DNA of 34,206 nucleotides from an uncultured Clostridiaceae bacterium (GCA_937976175.1 CALJTN010000282.1:1-34206); one strand, 5' to 3'. Counted from the stretch's first letter, positions 19,414 through 28,467 are shown. The notes: generated by a model from the letters alone, not told the origin. Numbers and translations are program-made.

Positions 19414-20319
19414 TTAACCTTTAGTAGCACCAGAGGATAATCCTTCTACAATATGCTTTTGCAGATATACAAACAGCAATGTAATTGGAATAGCAACTAG
19501 AATAGCTGCTGCTGCAAATCTTGTAAATTGAGTATTTTGTTGCTTTTGAACCCAGAAGAATAATCCCATAGCAAGTGTTTTCTTCTCTGCGCTTCTTAAT
19601 ATTATTTGAGGAAGTATAAAGTCAAACCAAGGTGCCATGAAATTTGTAAGTGCAACTAATGTAATTATGGGTCTTGCTAAAGGTAATATTACTTTTACAA
19701 AAATCGTCATATTAGAAGCTCCATCTATCTTTGCAGCTTCATCTAAGCTTCTTGGAATACCATCGAAAAATCCCTTACATAACCATGTGTTATATGGTAT
19801 CTGCCCCCCAGCGTACACAAGGATTAACCCCCAATGACTATTTAATAATCCTAACTTATTCAATAGAATATAAATAGCAGTCATAGCCAAGAATCCTGGG
19901 AACATTTGTAAAATCATCATAGCCATAAGTCCTTGTTTTCTACCTTTAAACTTAAATCTTGAAAAAGCATAGGCAGAAAGTGTTGTTAGCATAATTGACA
20001 AAAACATATTGATGGTGGCAATCTTTAATGTGTTTTTATACCATATTGGGAAATCTGTTTTTGTAAACAACTCTTTATAGTGAATTATCGTTGGATCTTT
20101 AGGCATTAATGATGAACTAAATATGTTTGTACCACTATTGAATGAAGATAAAACAATCCAAACTATGGGTGTCAATATTACTATACTTATAATCACTAAT
20201 ATAGCATATATTATGGTCCTTTGAATAAGCGTAGATAAGCTTACCTTTTGGTTTTTGCTTTTTACCGCTTTAGGTAAATTACTATTTTGTCTTTTGTTTT
20301 TTTCTGTATTTATATTCAT
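19414..20319 (-). CDS. malG: Maltose/maltodextrin ABC transporter permease, MalG-like
   Basis: EAAxxDGA motif (DEAAKIDGASNMTIFVKVILPLARP) and MalG-like C-terminus. Confidence 0.9.
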   Translation of the reverse strand: MNINTEKNKRQNSNLPKAVKSKNQKVSLSTLIQRTIIYAILVIISIVILTPIVWIVLSSFNSGTNIFSSSLMPKDPTIIHYKELFTKTDFPIWYKNTLKIATINMFLSIMLTTLSAYAFSRFKFKGRKQGLMAMMILQMFPGFLAMTAIYILLNKLGLLNSHWGLILVYAGGQIPYNTWLCKGFFDGIPRSLDEAAKIDGASNMTIFVKVILPLARPIITLVALTNFMAPWFDFILPQIILRSAEKKTLAMGLFFWVQKQQNTQFTRFAAAAILVAIPITLLFVYLQKHIVEGLSSGATKG

Positions 20320-21605
20320 TACATCATCTCCTCCTCTTTAAAAGATTTGGTTTTACTAAAGCTATATGCTGAAATGCTTGCAACAAAAATAAATAGAATA
20401 AGGGTGATTACAGATGCCATATGGAATTGATTCTGATCCTTTGTCATCTTATAAATCCAGGAGATTAAAATATCAGTATCTCCTGCATATTTTAACTTTC
20501 CATTAACTGGATTACCATCAGTCAATAAATAAATCATTGCAAAATTATTGAAATTATAAGCAAAAGACATTGTTAATAGTGGCATTGTTTGAAAAAGAAC
20601 TAGAGGCAAAGTAATCTTAGAGAATTGTTGCCACTTAGTTGCGCCATCAATTTCAGATGCTTCATATAAAGAGTTATCTATATTAGTAAGTACCCCTGAC
20701 ATAAGTGCCATAAAATAAGGTGCTCCTATCCAAACGGTTATTATCAAAACCATTATTTTCGCTAAAAGTGGGCTTGTAAAAAAAGGTATCTTTTCCATTC
20801 CTAAAGAACTAAGCACATTATTTACTGGACCAGGTCCACTAAAGGCCAATCTCATTACCAGTAATGAGATAAATGCTGGTATTGCATAAGGTAAAATAAA
20901 AATTGTCCTAAAAACCTTTTTGAACTTTATTCCCTTAGCATTAGTTATTAATGCTAAGAATAATCCAGCAAAAAAGTTGCAAGTAGTGCTTACTACAGCA
21001 AATATAATTGTCCAAAGTCCTACACGTACAAAAGTATTATTCCAGATCTTCAAGTTCACTAATTGCTTAAAATTGTTAATTCCTACCCAATCAACTAAAT
21101 TCCTAGGTGGTAGATAATTAGGGCTTGAAAAATTAGTAAAGGCCACAGCTACGGTGAACATAATAGGAAGCAGAATAAAAAAGGTAGTAAATAGAAATCC
21201 CGGTGTTATCATTATATGAGGAAAATACTTGTCCCAAGCATAGATTAAGAATTCCTTTGTGTTTAGTGGCTTAGTACCTTTTTCTATGGCTTCTCCTACT
21301 CGTTTTGCATCATAGATGTTAAAAATATATACTAAAATTATAAGACATAAAACAATAATGGCTATAAGACCTTCAATCATTAAGAAAATAGAGTGGTCTC
21401 CCGCTGCGATTCCCTTCACAAAGTATTGTGGAGTATCTCCAAGGGTAATAAGTCCCTTTATTGATGTTAAAAAATATGAATAATTAAATAAAGTGATTAT
21501 TCCTATAATTGAAAACACAATTCCTTTAAAAATTTCTTTATTAAATAACTGTCCGAGGCCCATAAAGAGCACAGAGAAAATAGTTGCTTTTTTTGATCTT
21601 TTCAT
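20319..21605 (-). CDS. malF: Maltose/maltodextrin ABC transporter permease, MalF-like
   Basis: EASEIDGATKWQQFSKITLPL motif; FAYNFNNFAMIYLLTDGNP typical of MalF; stop/start overlap with malG. Confidence 0.9.
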   Translation of the reverse strand: MKRSKKATIFSVLFMGLGQLFNKEIFKGIVFSIIGIITLFNYSYFLTSIKGLITLGDTPQYFVKGIAAGDHSIFLMIEGLIAIIVLCLIILVYIFNIYDAKRVGEAIEKGTKPLNTKEFLIYAWDKYFPHIMITPGFLFTTFFILLPIMFTVAVAFTNFSSPNYLPPRNLVDWVGINNFKQLVNLKIWNNTFVRVGLWTIIFAVVSTTCNFFAGLFLALITNAKGIKFKKVFRTIFILPYAIPAFISLLVMRLAFSGPGPVNNVLSSLGMEKIPFFTSPLLAKIMVLIITVWIGAPYFMALMSGVLTNIDNSLYEASEIDGATKWQQFSKITLPLVLFQTMPLLTMSFAYNFNNFAMIYLLTDGNPVNGKLKYAGDTDILISWIYKMTKDQNQFHMASVITLILFIFVASISAYSFSKTKSFKEEEMM

Positions 21606-21639
21606 TTATTGCCTCCTAAATTAGCTAGATTTTTTTAAA

Positions 21640-21675
21640 AATTTAGTCATTCGCTATATAGCAAATGACTAAATT
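21640..21675 (-). promoter_or_regulatory. Intercistronic hairpin between malE and malF
   Basis: AATTTAGTCATT-C-GCTATATAGC-A-AATGACTAAATT, followed on the minus strand by TTTTTAAAAAAA. Confidence 0.65.
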
Positions 21676-21695
21676 CTATTTACCACTAATTATAT

Positions 21696-22979
21696 TTATT
21701 TTTGAGCGGCTATTGCTTCTCTAACAGTCTTTGCTGCATTTTTTAATGCAGTTTCAGGAGATATTCCGTCGTTCCACATTGTTGAGAATGCTGCTCCGTA
21801 TGGCTCCCAAACAACTCCCATTTGTGGAATTGATGGCATTGGTACAGCGTATTGTGCTTGCTCTAAAAATGGTGCAACAAACTCATTATTTTTAATTGCA
21901 TCTGCATCCATTAGTGCTTTTACTGGTGGTATTTGCTTAGTTAGTTCAAATCTTTTTAGTAACATTTCATCAGATGTTGCAAAGCTAGCGAACAACTGAG
22001 CTGCTTTTGGATATTTTGAATAAGCACTAACAAATAATGTTCTTATTCCTGAAAAACTTGATTGTTGATCTCCATTTGTTAATTTAGGTAATGGTGCTAC
22101 AGCAAAATTAACTCCAGCTTCTGTTCTACCTTGTACTGCCCATGGTCCATTAATCATGGCTCCTATTTTTCCTTCGTCAAATAGACCTTCCATAATTTGA
22201 CCACTTGCATCTGCTGAGTTAACTGGTAAAATCTCTTTTAAAGCTATTAAGGATTTTGCTCCTTCAACTGCTCCTGTTGAATCAATACCTACATCATCCT
22301 TATTTGTTCCACCTTGTCCAAAAATGTAGCCACCGCCACCAGCTATAAAGCTATGAGAGAAATAAGCATTTCCGATATCCCACATAAAGGCATACTTGTT
22401 TGATTTTGCATTATTGAATGTCTTAGCTTTTGCTATTATTTCTTCATAAGATTTTGGTGCCTCTGGGAATATATCTTTATTATAGAATAATCCATAAGTT
22501 TCTATTGCTGTTGGGTATCCATAAACTTGTCCTTTAAATGATACTGCATCAGAAGCTGCTTGCATGTAGTCATTGGTAACCCTGTCTGCAAATAGAGTGT
22601 TTTCTATAATTAAACCTGATGCCACAAGTTCTCCAGTGTGATCATGTGGTGCAGCAAATACGTCAGCTCCTACTCCTGCAGGGCCATCTTGAGCTAATTT
22701 ACCTTTAGCATCAACAGGTCCTACTTCTTCGTATGTAACTTTTACTCCGTATTTCTTTTCAAATTCCTCAGTAACAAGTTTCATAAACTCGCCTTCTGGA
22801 CCTTGAGATTCCCATGCTACTAAAGTAGCTCCCTCTTCAGGTTTTAGTTCATCTTTTACTGTTTCTGAAACTTCTGGAGTTTTTTCAGTATCTTTGTTAG
22901 TAGTATTCTTAGTGCCACACGCTGCTAAAGATACCGTACATGTTAAAGCTAACAATAGACTTAATAATTTTCTTTTCAT
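21696..22979 (-). CDS. malE: Maltose/maltodextrin-binding lipoprotein, MalE-like
   Basis: Start revised to ATG 22979 (MKRKLLSLLLALTCTVSLAACG lipobox, AGGGGG RBS); MINGPWAV and PQMGVVWEPYGAAF typical of MalE-type binding proteins. Confidence 0.9.
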   Translation of the reverse strand: MKRKLLSLLLALTCTVSLAACGTKNTTNKDTEKTPEVSETVKDELKPEEGATLVAWESQGPEGEFMKLVTEEFEKKYGVKVTYEEVGPVDAKGKLAQDGPAGVGADVFAAPHDHTGELVASGLIIENTLFADRVTNDYMQAASDAVSFKGQVYGYPTAIETYGLFYNKDIFPEAPKSYEEIIAKAKTFNNAKSNKYAFMWDIGNAYFSHSFIAGGGGYIFGQGGTNKDDVGIDSTGAVEGAKSLIALKEILPVNSADASGQIMEGLFDEGKIGAMINGPWAVQGRTEAGVNFAVAPLPKLTNGDQQSSFSGIRTLFVSAYSKYPKAAQLFASFATSDEMLLKRFELTKQIPPVKALMDADAIKNNEFVAPFLEQAQYAVPMPSIPQMGVVWEPYGAAFSTMWNDGISPETALKNAAKTVREAIAAQK

Positions 22980-23018
22980 ATTCAATCCCCCTAAATTATT
23001 ATTAGTGCAAGATTCCCT

Positions 23019-23032
23019 TGCAACCGTTTGCA
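23019..23032. promoter_or_regulatory. Operator at the predicted malE start site
   Basis: TGCAACCGTTTGCA immediately downstream of the malE -10. Confidence 0.75.
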
Positions 23033-23039
23033 TGGTTTA

Positions 23040-23068
23040 ATTATAAACTGACTTTTTCAAATTGTCAA
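23040..23068 (-). promoter_or_regulatory. malE sigma-A promoter
   Basis: Minus strand TTGACA (23068-23063), 17-nt spacer, TATAAT (23045-23040): consensus match. Confidence 0.85.
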
Positions 23069-23128
23069 ACACTTTTTATAGTTAAATTTTATTTCTTTAA
23101 CTGTAAAAAAAGCTTTCATGTTTTACAG

Positions 23129-23165
23129 TGCAATCGGTTGCAAATACTTTCCACTTGATTATAAT
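23129..23165 (+). promoter_or_regulatory. Operator overlapping -35 of a promoter reading toward pgmB-GH65
   Basis: TGCAATCGGTTGCA (23129-23142); -35 TTGCAA (23138-23143), 16-nt spacer, -10 TATAAT (23160-23165). Confidence 0.7.
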
Positions 23166-23326
23166 ATCTTAGTTTCACTTCTGTCAATAAAAATATTGTG
23201 TCACTTTTATGATTTTTCTATTTCTTCTGCACTTCCCTTGTTGGAGCAAGGGGTTTAACCGAGGTACACTAATTTTTTTCTTGCCATCATATTTTCGCAT
23301 ATAAAAAAATAATAGAAATTATTTTG

Positions 23327-23365
23327 TGCAAACGCATTCACAAATACTTAAATTTATATTATTAT
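23327..23365 (+). promoter_or_regulatory. Possible second promoter toward pgmB with a degenerate cre/operator site
   Basis: TGCAAACGCATTCA fits TGNAANCGNNNNCA; TTCACA (23337-23342), 17-nt spacer, TATTAT (23360-23365). Confidence 0.45.
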
Positions 23366-23498
23366 ATTAGAATAGGACTTAAAATATTACGTTATATTTT
23401 AGTATTCATGAAATTATGGTTTTTAACCATGTATACCAGACTGTTAGGTAATGACTTTCATTGCTATAGTAGTTTACATAAAGATAAAGGAGGAAGCT

Positions 23499-24161
23499 AT
23501 GCATAATAACATTAAAGCAGTTATATTTGATTTAGATGGGGTATTAGTTGATACTGCCAAATATCATTATTTAGCATGGAAGAGGCTAGCACAGGAGCTG
23601 AATATTGAGTTTTCTATAGAAGATAATGAGAGATTAAAAGGTGTAAGCAGAATGCAGTCATTGGAAATCATACTGGAGATTGGCAATACTACATTAGATC
23701 CTGATAAAAAACATGAACTAGCTGAAAAAAAGAATATTTGGTATGTGGATTACATTTCTAAATTAACCCCAGAGGATATTTTACCTGGCGTTATAGGTTT
23801 TTTAGAAAGCACCAAGGCAAATGGTATAAAGGTTGCTTTAGGCTCTGCAAGTAAAAATTCTATGCTTATTCTTAATAAATTAAATTTAACGGATTATTTT
23901 CAAGCTATAATTGATGGTACAAAAGTAAGTAAAGCAAAACCCGATCCTGAAGTTTTCTTAAAAGGTGCTGAGGCACTTAATGTATCGCCTCATCAATGTA
24001 TTGTTTTTGAAGATGCAGAAGCAGGTGTGGAAGCTGCCATTAATGCAGGAATGTTCTGCATTGGAATTGGTTCTGAAAATATATTAAAAAAAGCTCATTT
24101 AGTGATTTCAGGATTTTCTAATATGACTTTTGATAAATTAAAACTACATGGAGCAAATTAG
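23499..24161 (+). CDS. pgmB: Beta-phosphoglucomutase (HAD superfamily)
   Basis: Start revised to ATG 23499 (AAGGAGGAAGCT RBS). VIFDLDGVLVDTAKYHYLAWKRL, LGSASKN, KPDPEVF, FEDAEAGVEAA. Confidence 0.94.
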   Translation: MHNNIKAVIFDLDGVLVDTAKYHYLAWKRLAQELNIEFSIEDNERLKGVSRMQSLEIILEIGNTTLDPDKKHELAEKKNIWYVDYISKLTPEDILPGVIGFLESTKANGIKVALGSASKNSMLILNKLNLTDYFQAIIDGTKVSKAKPDPEVFLKGAEALNVSPHQCIVFEDAEAGVEAAINAGMFCIGIGSENILKKAHLVISGFSNMTFDKLKLHGAN

Positions 24162-24204
24162 TTAATGGTTAATTTGTACTCCAGGAAATAACTAGGAGGT
24201 TTTT

Positions 24205-26514
24205 ATGAAACACTATTATAAATTAGACGAATGGAATATTATTGAAGAAGGCTTTAATGCTGATAACAATGAAATATCTGAGAGTATTTTCAGCTTAGGT
24301 AATGGATATATGGGACAAAGAGCAAATTTTGAAGAAGAATACAGTGGTTCAACTCTTCAAGGAAATTATATAGCTGGGGTTTACTACCCTGATAAAACCA
24401 GAGTTGGTTGGTGGAAAAATGGGTATCCAGAATATTTTGCTAAAGTTTTAAACTCAACAAACTGGATTGGCATAAACATTAAAGTTAATGATATCTCTTT
24501 AGATCTTGCTAAGTGTGCTGTAAAGGAATTCCAAAGAGTTTTGAACATGGAAGAAGGTTATTTACAGAGAAGTTTTAAGGCTGTACTCTCAAATGGTAAT
24601 GAGATTGAAGTAATGGCTAAAAGATTTATTAGCATGACACGTGGTGAAATAGGAGCAATTAAATATTCTATAAGACCACTAAATTTCAAGGGTAAATTAG
24701 AGATTTCTCCTTATCTTGATGGAGACGTCATGAATTCTGATTCTAACTATGATGAAAAGTTTTGGGATGAGATTTCCAAAGACGTTAAACCTTATGAAGC
24801 GTGCATGATGCTAAAAACGAAAAAATTGGATTTTCACATCTGTACGTATATGACCTATGAATTAACTAAAAACGGTGAAATAATTAGCCCTGCCGTGACA
24901 CTAGATAAAAGTGAAAAATATGTTGCCAGCACTGCTTTAGTGGATTGCAATGAAAATGATGAAGTTGTAATTTATAAATATGTTGCAAATACCTCATCTA
25001 GATATTATGAAATAGATAAACTTATTGAAAAAACTAAAAAACTTTGCACCAACGCCAAAGCGGATGGGTTTGAAGTATTATTAAAGGAACAAGCTCATGC
25101 TTGGAAGGAAAAGTGGAAAGAAAGCGATATAGTTATTGAAGGTGACGTTTCTGCACAACAAGGTATTCGATTTAATATATTCCAATTGAATCAGACATAT
25201 ACGGGAGACGATCACAGACTAAATATAGGACCAAAGGGGTTTACTGGTGAAAAATATGGTGGAAGCACCTACTGGGATACTGAAGCTTACTGCATTCCCT
25301 TTTATCTAAGTACTGCTGAGGAAAAAGTATCTAGAAACCTTTTATTATATAGGTACAAGCAGTTAGATAAAGCTATTGAAAATGCTGAAAAATTAGGCTT
25401 TACAAATGGAGCCGCTCTTTATCCAATGGTAACAATGAATGGTGAAGAATGCCACAATGAGTGGGAAATAACTTTTGAAGAAATCCATAGAAATGGTGCC
25501 ATAGCTTACGCTATATATAACTATGTAAATTATACTGGTGACAAGACTTGTCTAGGTGAATTTAGCTTTGAGGTGCTGGCTGCCATATCAAGATTTTGGG
25601 CTCAAAGAGCTACTTTTTCAAAAGATAAAAATAAATATGTGATTCTAGGCGTTACCGGACCTAATGAGTATGAAAATAATATAAATAATAACTGGTATAC
25701 AAATAAAATTGCCTGCTGGTCTTTAGAGTATACCCTTGAAGTTATAAATTACCTAAGTGAAAATGAACCTGAAAGATTAAATGAACTGAAGCAAAAACTT
25801 AATTTTAAAGATGATGAGATAATTACTTGGAAGAATGTCATTGAAAATATGTACTACCCATCTGATGAGGAACTTGGAATTTTCCTTCAACAAGATGGCT
25901 ATATGGACAAAGAGCAAACATTAGTTAAGGATCTAGATAAAAAACATTTGCCATTAAATCAAAACTGGTCATGGGATAGAATACTGCGCTCATGCTTTAT
26001 AAAACAAGCTGATGTACTTCAAGGTATTTACTTATTTGAACAGCAATATGATACTGATACAATTAAAAGGAATTTTGAATTCTACGAGCCTAGAACAGTA
26101 CATGAGTCTTCCTTATCCCCTTGCATTCACACCATTTTAGCTGGAAGAATTGGAGATCATGATAAAGCTTATGAAATGTACTTAAGGGCTTCTAGACTTG
26201 ACCTTGATAATTATAACAATGATACAAACGACGGCTGCCATACTACCAGTATGGCAGGAACCTGGATGGCAATTGTCCATGGTTTTGGAGGACTCAGAGT
26301 TGGTCAAGATAAATTAATTTTAAATCCGTTCATTCCGAAGCACTGGTGCTCATGCTCCTTTAAAATAATATATAGAGGTGCACTTCTAAATATTAAATTT
26401 ACAGCAAACACCCTTCAGATACAAAATGAGAATGACACAGTAGTTAAATTATTAGTTTATGAAAAAGATTACTGTTTAAATGGAACTGATTTATTAGAAA
26501 TTAAAATACTATAA
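24205..26514 (+). CDS. GH65 disaccharide phosphorylase, probably maltose phosphorylase
   Basis: LGNGYMGQRANFEE, GGSTYWDTEAYC, GVTGPNEYENNINNNWYTN catalytic region; adjacent to pgmB. Confidence 0.93.
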   Translation: MKHYYKLDEWNIIEEGFNADNNEISESIFSLGNGYMGQRANFEEEYSGSTLQGNYIAGVYYPDKTRVGWWKNGYPEYFAKVLNSTNWIGINIKVNDISLDLAKCAVKEFQRVLNMEEGYLQRSFKAVLSNGNEIEVMAKRFISMTRGEIGAIKYSIRPLNFKGKLEISPYLDGDVMNSDSNYDEKFWDEISKDVKPYEACMMLKTKKLDFHICTYMTYELTKNGEIISPAVTLDKSEKYVASTALVDCNENDEVVIYKYVANTSSRYYEIDKLIEKTKKLCTNAKADGFEVLLKEQAHAWKEKWKESDIVIEGDVSAQQGIRFNIFQLNQTYTGDDHRLNIGPKGFTGEKYGGSTYWDTEAYCIPFYLSTAEEKVSRNLLLYRYKQLDKAIENAEKLGFTNGAALYPMVTMNGEECHNEWEITFEEIHRNGAIAYAIYNYVNYTGDKTCLGEFSFEVLAAISRFWAQRATFSKDKNKYVILGVTGPNEYENNINNNWYTNKIACWSLEYTLEVINYLSENEPERLNELKQKLNFKDDEIITWKNVIENMYYPSDEELGIFLQQDGYMDKEQTLVKDLDKKHLPLNQNWSWDRILRSCFIKQADVLQGIYLFEQQYDTDTIKRNFEFYEPRTVHESSLSPCIHTILAGRIGDHDKAYEMYLRASRLDLDNYNNDTNDGCHTTSMAGTWMAIVHGFGGLRVGQDKLILNPFIPKHWCSCSFKIIYRGALLNIKFTANTLQIQNENDTVVKLLVYEKDYCLNGTDLLEIKIL

Positions 26515-26539
26515 AAGTACATTATATTTAAAATTAATC

Positions 26540-26576
26540 AAAAGCCTCAGCTTATATTTTCAAAGCTGAGGCTTTT
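26540..26576. terminator. Intrinsic terminator after the GH65 gene
   Basis: AAAAGCCTCAGCTT...AAGCTGAGGCTTTT perfect 14-bp stem. Confidence 0.85.
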
Positions 26577-26650
26577 ACTATTTACTCAGCCCGCTTATTT
26601 TGATAAACTTTATTATAAACAAAAGAAAAATTCATCAATGGAGGATAACT

Positions 26651-27112
26651 ATGACTTTTAATAATGATAAGATTAAAGCAATAGCTGATAGGATTATGAA
26701 TAGAGCAATTAAAAGCGGCTTTAAAAAGGAAGAAATAGAAGATTTCTATATAGAATCAATATTAAAGCAAACCACCTCAACTAGAATCAAGGACTTTATT
26801 GAATTATCCTATTATAAAGGAATATTTAAAGGACTTCAATATTCTGAAACTTTAATTAACTCAAGTATTATTCAGAAAAATACTAACACTTATGCTAATG
26901 AACTTGAAAAACAGAATGCTGAACTAACCAAAAGACTAGAAGCTTTAAGTAATATAGTTTTAAATATTAAAGAATCTCCTAAACACACAGGTAAGCTAAT
27001 TGAAGATGGGCGCAACTTTGTTTCTTATAAGAATAAATTCATAAGTAACATTAACAATGCAATAAAGATGGCCTTAGATAACACAACTTTTTTAGATGAA
27101 AAACAGTTATAA
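26651..27112 (+). CDS. Hypothetical helical protein
   Basis: Start revised to ATG 26651 (MTFNNDKIKAIADRIMNRAIKSG), preceded by GGAGGATAACT. Confidence 0.65.
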   Translation: MTFNNDKIKAIADRIMNRAIKSGFKKEEIEDFYIESILKQTTSTRIKDFIELSYYKGIFKGLQYSETLINSSIIQKNTNTYANELEKQNAELTKRLEALSNIVLNIKESPKHTGKLIEDGRNFVSYKNKFISNINNAIKMALDNTTFLDEKQL

Positions 27113-27242
27113 TTACTAATAAAATAGCAAATGTCTACTCTTGTTTTTGATATATTCATATGTGTAAAACATGAAATTTTAAGAAACATTTACAGACTTC
27201 CATCATATAGTATAATAATATAACTATAAAGAAGATGATAAT

Positions 27243-27830
27243 ATGCATGAAGACAAAGATTTTTATATTCAATTAAATGATAGCGTTGAAAGAATGCTTA
27301 GAACATCAGAGTTTTTAGGTTCTGGTCATAATGGAATAGTTTATTTGCTTCCCAATAATAGAATAATCAAGATTTTTAAAAATAAAAAAATTTGTGAGAA
27401 AGAGTATAGTATTTTTATAAGAACTAGAAAGAGCAAATACTTTCCTAAAGTATACGAACATGGAGCCTATTACATTGTACGAGATTATGCAGGTGGAGAA
27501 CGGCTAGATAAATATATTAAGAAGAACGGTATTAATAAGAAAATATCCTATAACATAATTAAGCTTATTGAGGAATTTAAGAAGCTTAAGTTTAAAAAAT
27601 TAGACATTCGATGTAAGGATTTGTACTTAAAGGCTGACTATTCAATTACCGTAATTGATCCTAAAAATAATTATTCTAAAAGAGTGGTTTATCCTAGACA
27701 TTTGATGAAAGGATTAAACCATTTAGGTGTACTGGATGAATTTTTATCAGTAGTTAGACATGAGGCTCCTGAAACTTATGAACTATGGAATTTTAGGTTT
27801 AAACAGTATTTAGAAAAGGGCATTAAATAA
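27243..27830 (+). CDS. Small protein kinase-like protein (195 aa)
   Basis: Gly-loop LGSGHNGIVYLL, VAIK-like RIIKIFK, hinge IVRDYAGGERLDKYI, catalytic-loop-like LDIRCKDLYLK, DFG-like VIDPKN. Confidence 0.65.
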   Translation: MHEDKDFYIQLNDSVERMLRTSEFLGSGHNGIVYLLPNNRIIKIFKNKKICEKEYSIFIRTRKSKYFPKVYEHGAYYIVRDYAGGERLDKYIKKNGINKKISYNIIKLIEEFKKLKFKKLDIRCKDLYLKADYSITVIDPKNNYSKRVVYPRHLMKGLNHLGVLDEFLSVVRHEAPETYELWNFRFKQYLEKGIK

Positions 27831-27835
27831 AACAT

Positions 27836-27889
27836 AGGCATCTTAAAAAAATAACTGGTAAGCATACTAGTTATTTTTTTAAGATGCCT
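27836..27889 (+). repeat. Hairpin element, copy B (perfect 21-bp stem)
   Basis: AGGCATCTTAAAAAAATAACT-GGTAAGCATACT-AGTTATTTTTTTAAGATGCCT; directly downstream of the kinase-like gene; shares stem ends and loop GCATACT with copy A. Confidence 0.65.
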
Positions 27890-27959
27890 TAATATCAAAA
27901 TACATTTAAACTATTATTAAGCGTGTCTTTAACATAGATAATTACCTTAAGTTTATAAA

Positions 27960-27984
27960 AGTAATAATATTGTATATTATTGCT
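27960..27984 (-). terminator. Probable terminator of the PIN-domain gene
   Basis: AGCAATAATA-TACAA-TATTATTACT followed by TTTTA on the minus strand. Confidence 0.45.
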
Positions 27985-27987
27985 TTG

Positions 27988-28467
27988 TTATAAGACCTTT
28001 AACTCTCTTAACTCTTCTATAAACTCCTCAAAGTTTAACACCCTTGAATAATCTAATATGGTCCTTGCGTTTCGGATTATTTTTTTATCATCTGATACTA
28101 ATATATAGGATTTGTTGTTCTGGCAAATATCAATTAGGCTATAATCATTTATAGAAACTTTATCTCCGTTAGCAAAATATATTTTTTTATTTTGCTCATA
28201 TTTAATAAAATCACTTGCCATGCGCCCTTCAGTAGAACTAGGGCCTTTATCAGTAATAATGTGTGTTAATAGCTTTAAAAATTTGTTTGACAGTACAAAA
28301 TCTTTATTGAACTTCACATACTCTTTTACTGATAACTCTCCAGCTATATCCTCGGATATTTTAAAGTCAATATACTCTATATTTTCGATAGTATCAAGTA
28401 AGGTGGGATATTTATTCCACACTTTTATAACTATATTAGTATCCAATAAATACTCTTTACGCATCAT
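27988..28467 (-). CDS. PIN-domain-like nuclease protein
   Basis: YLLDTNIVIKVW, acidic positions in ISEDIAGELSV, SINDYSLIDICQNN, ILVSDDKKI; 159 aa; AAGGAGAT RBS. Confidence 0.7.
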   Translation of the reverse strand: MMRKEYLLDTNIVIKVWNKYPTLLDTIENIEYIDFKISEDIAGELSVKEYVKFNKDFVLSNKFLKLLTHIITDKGPSSTEGRMASDFIKYEQNKKIYFANGDKVSINDYSLIDICQNNKSYILVSDDKKIIRNARTILDYSRVLNFEEFIEELRELKVL

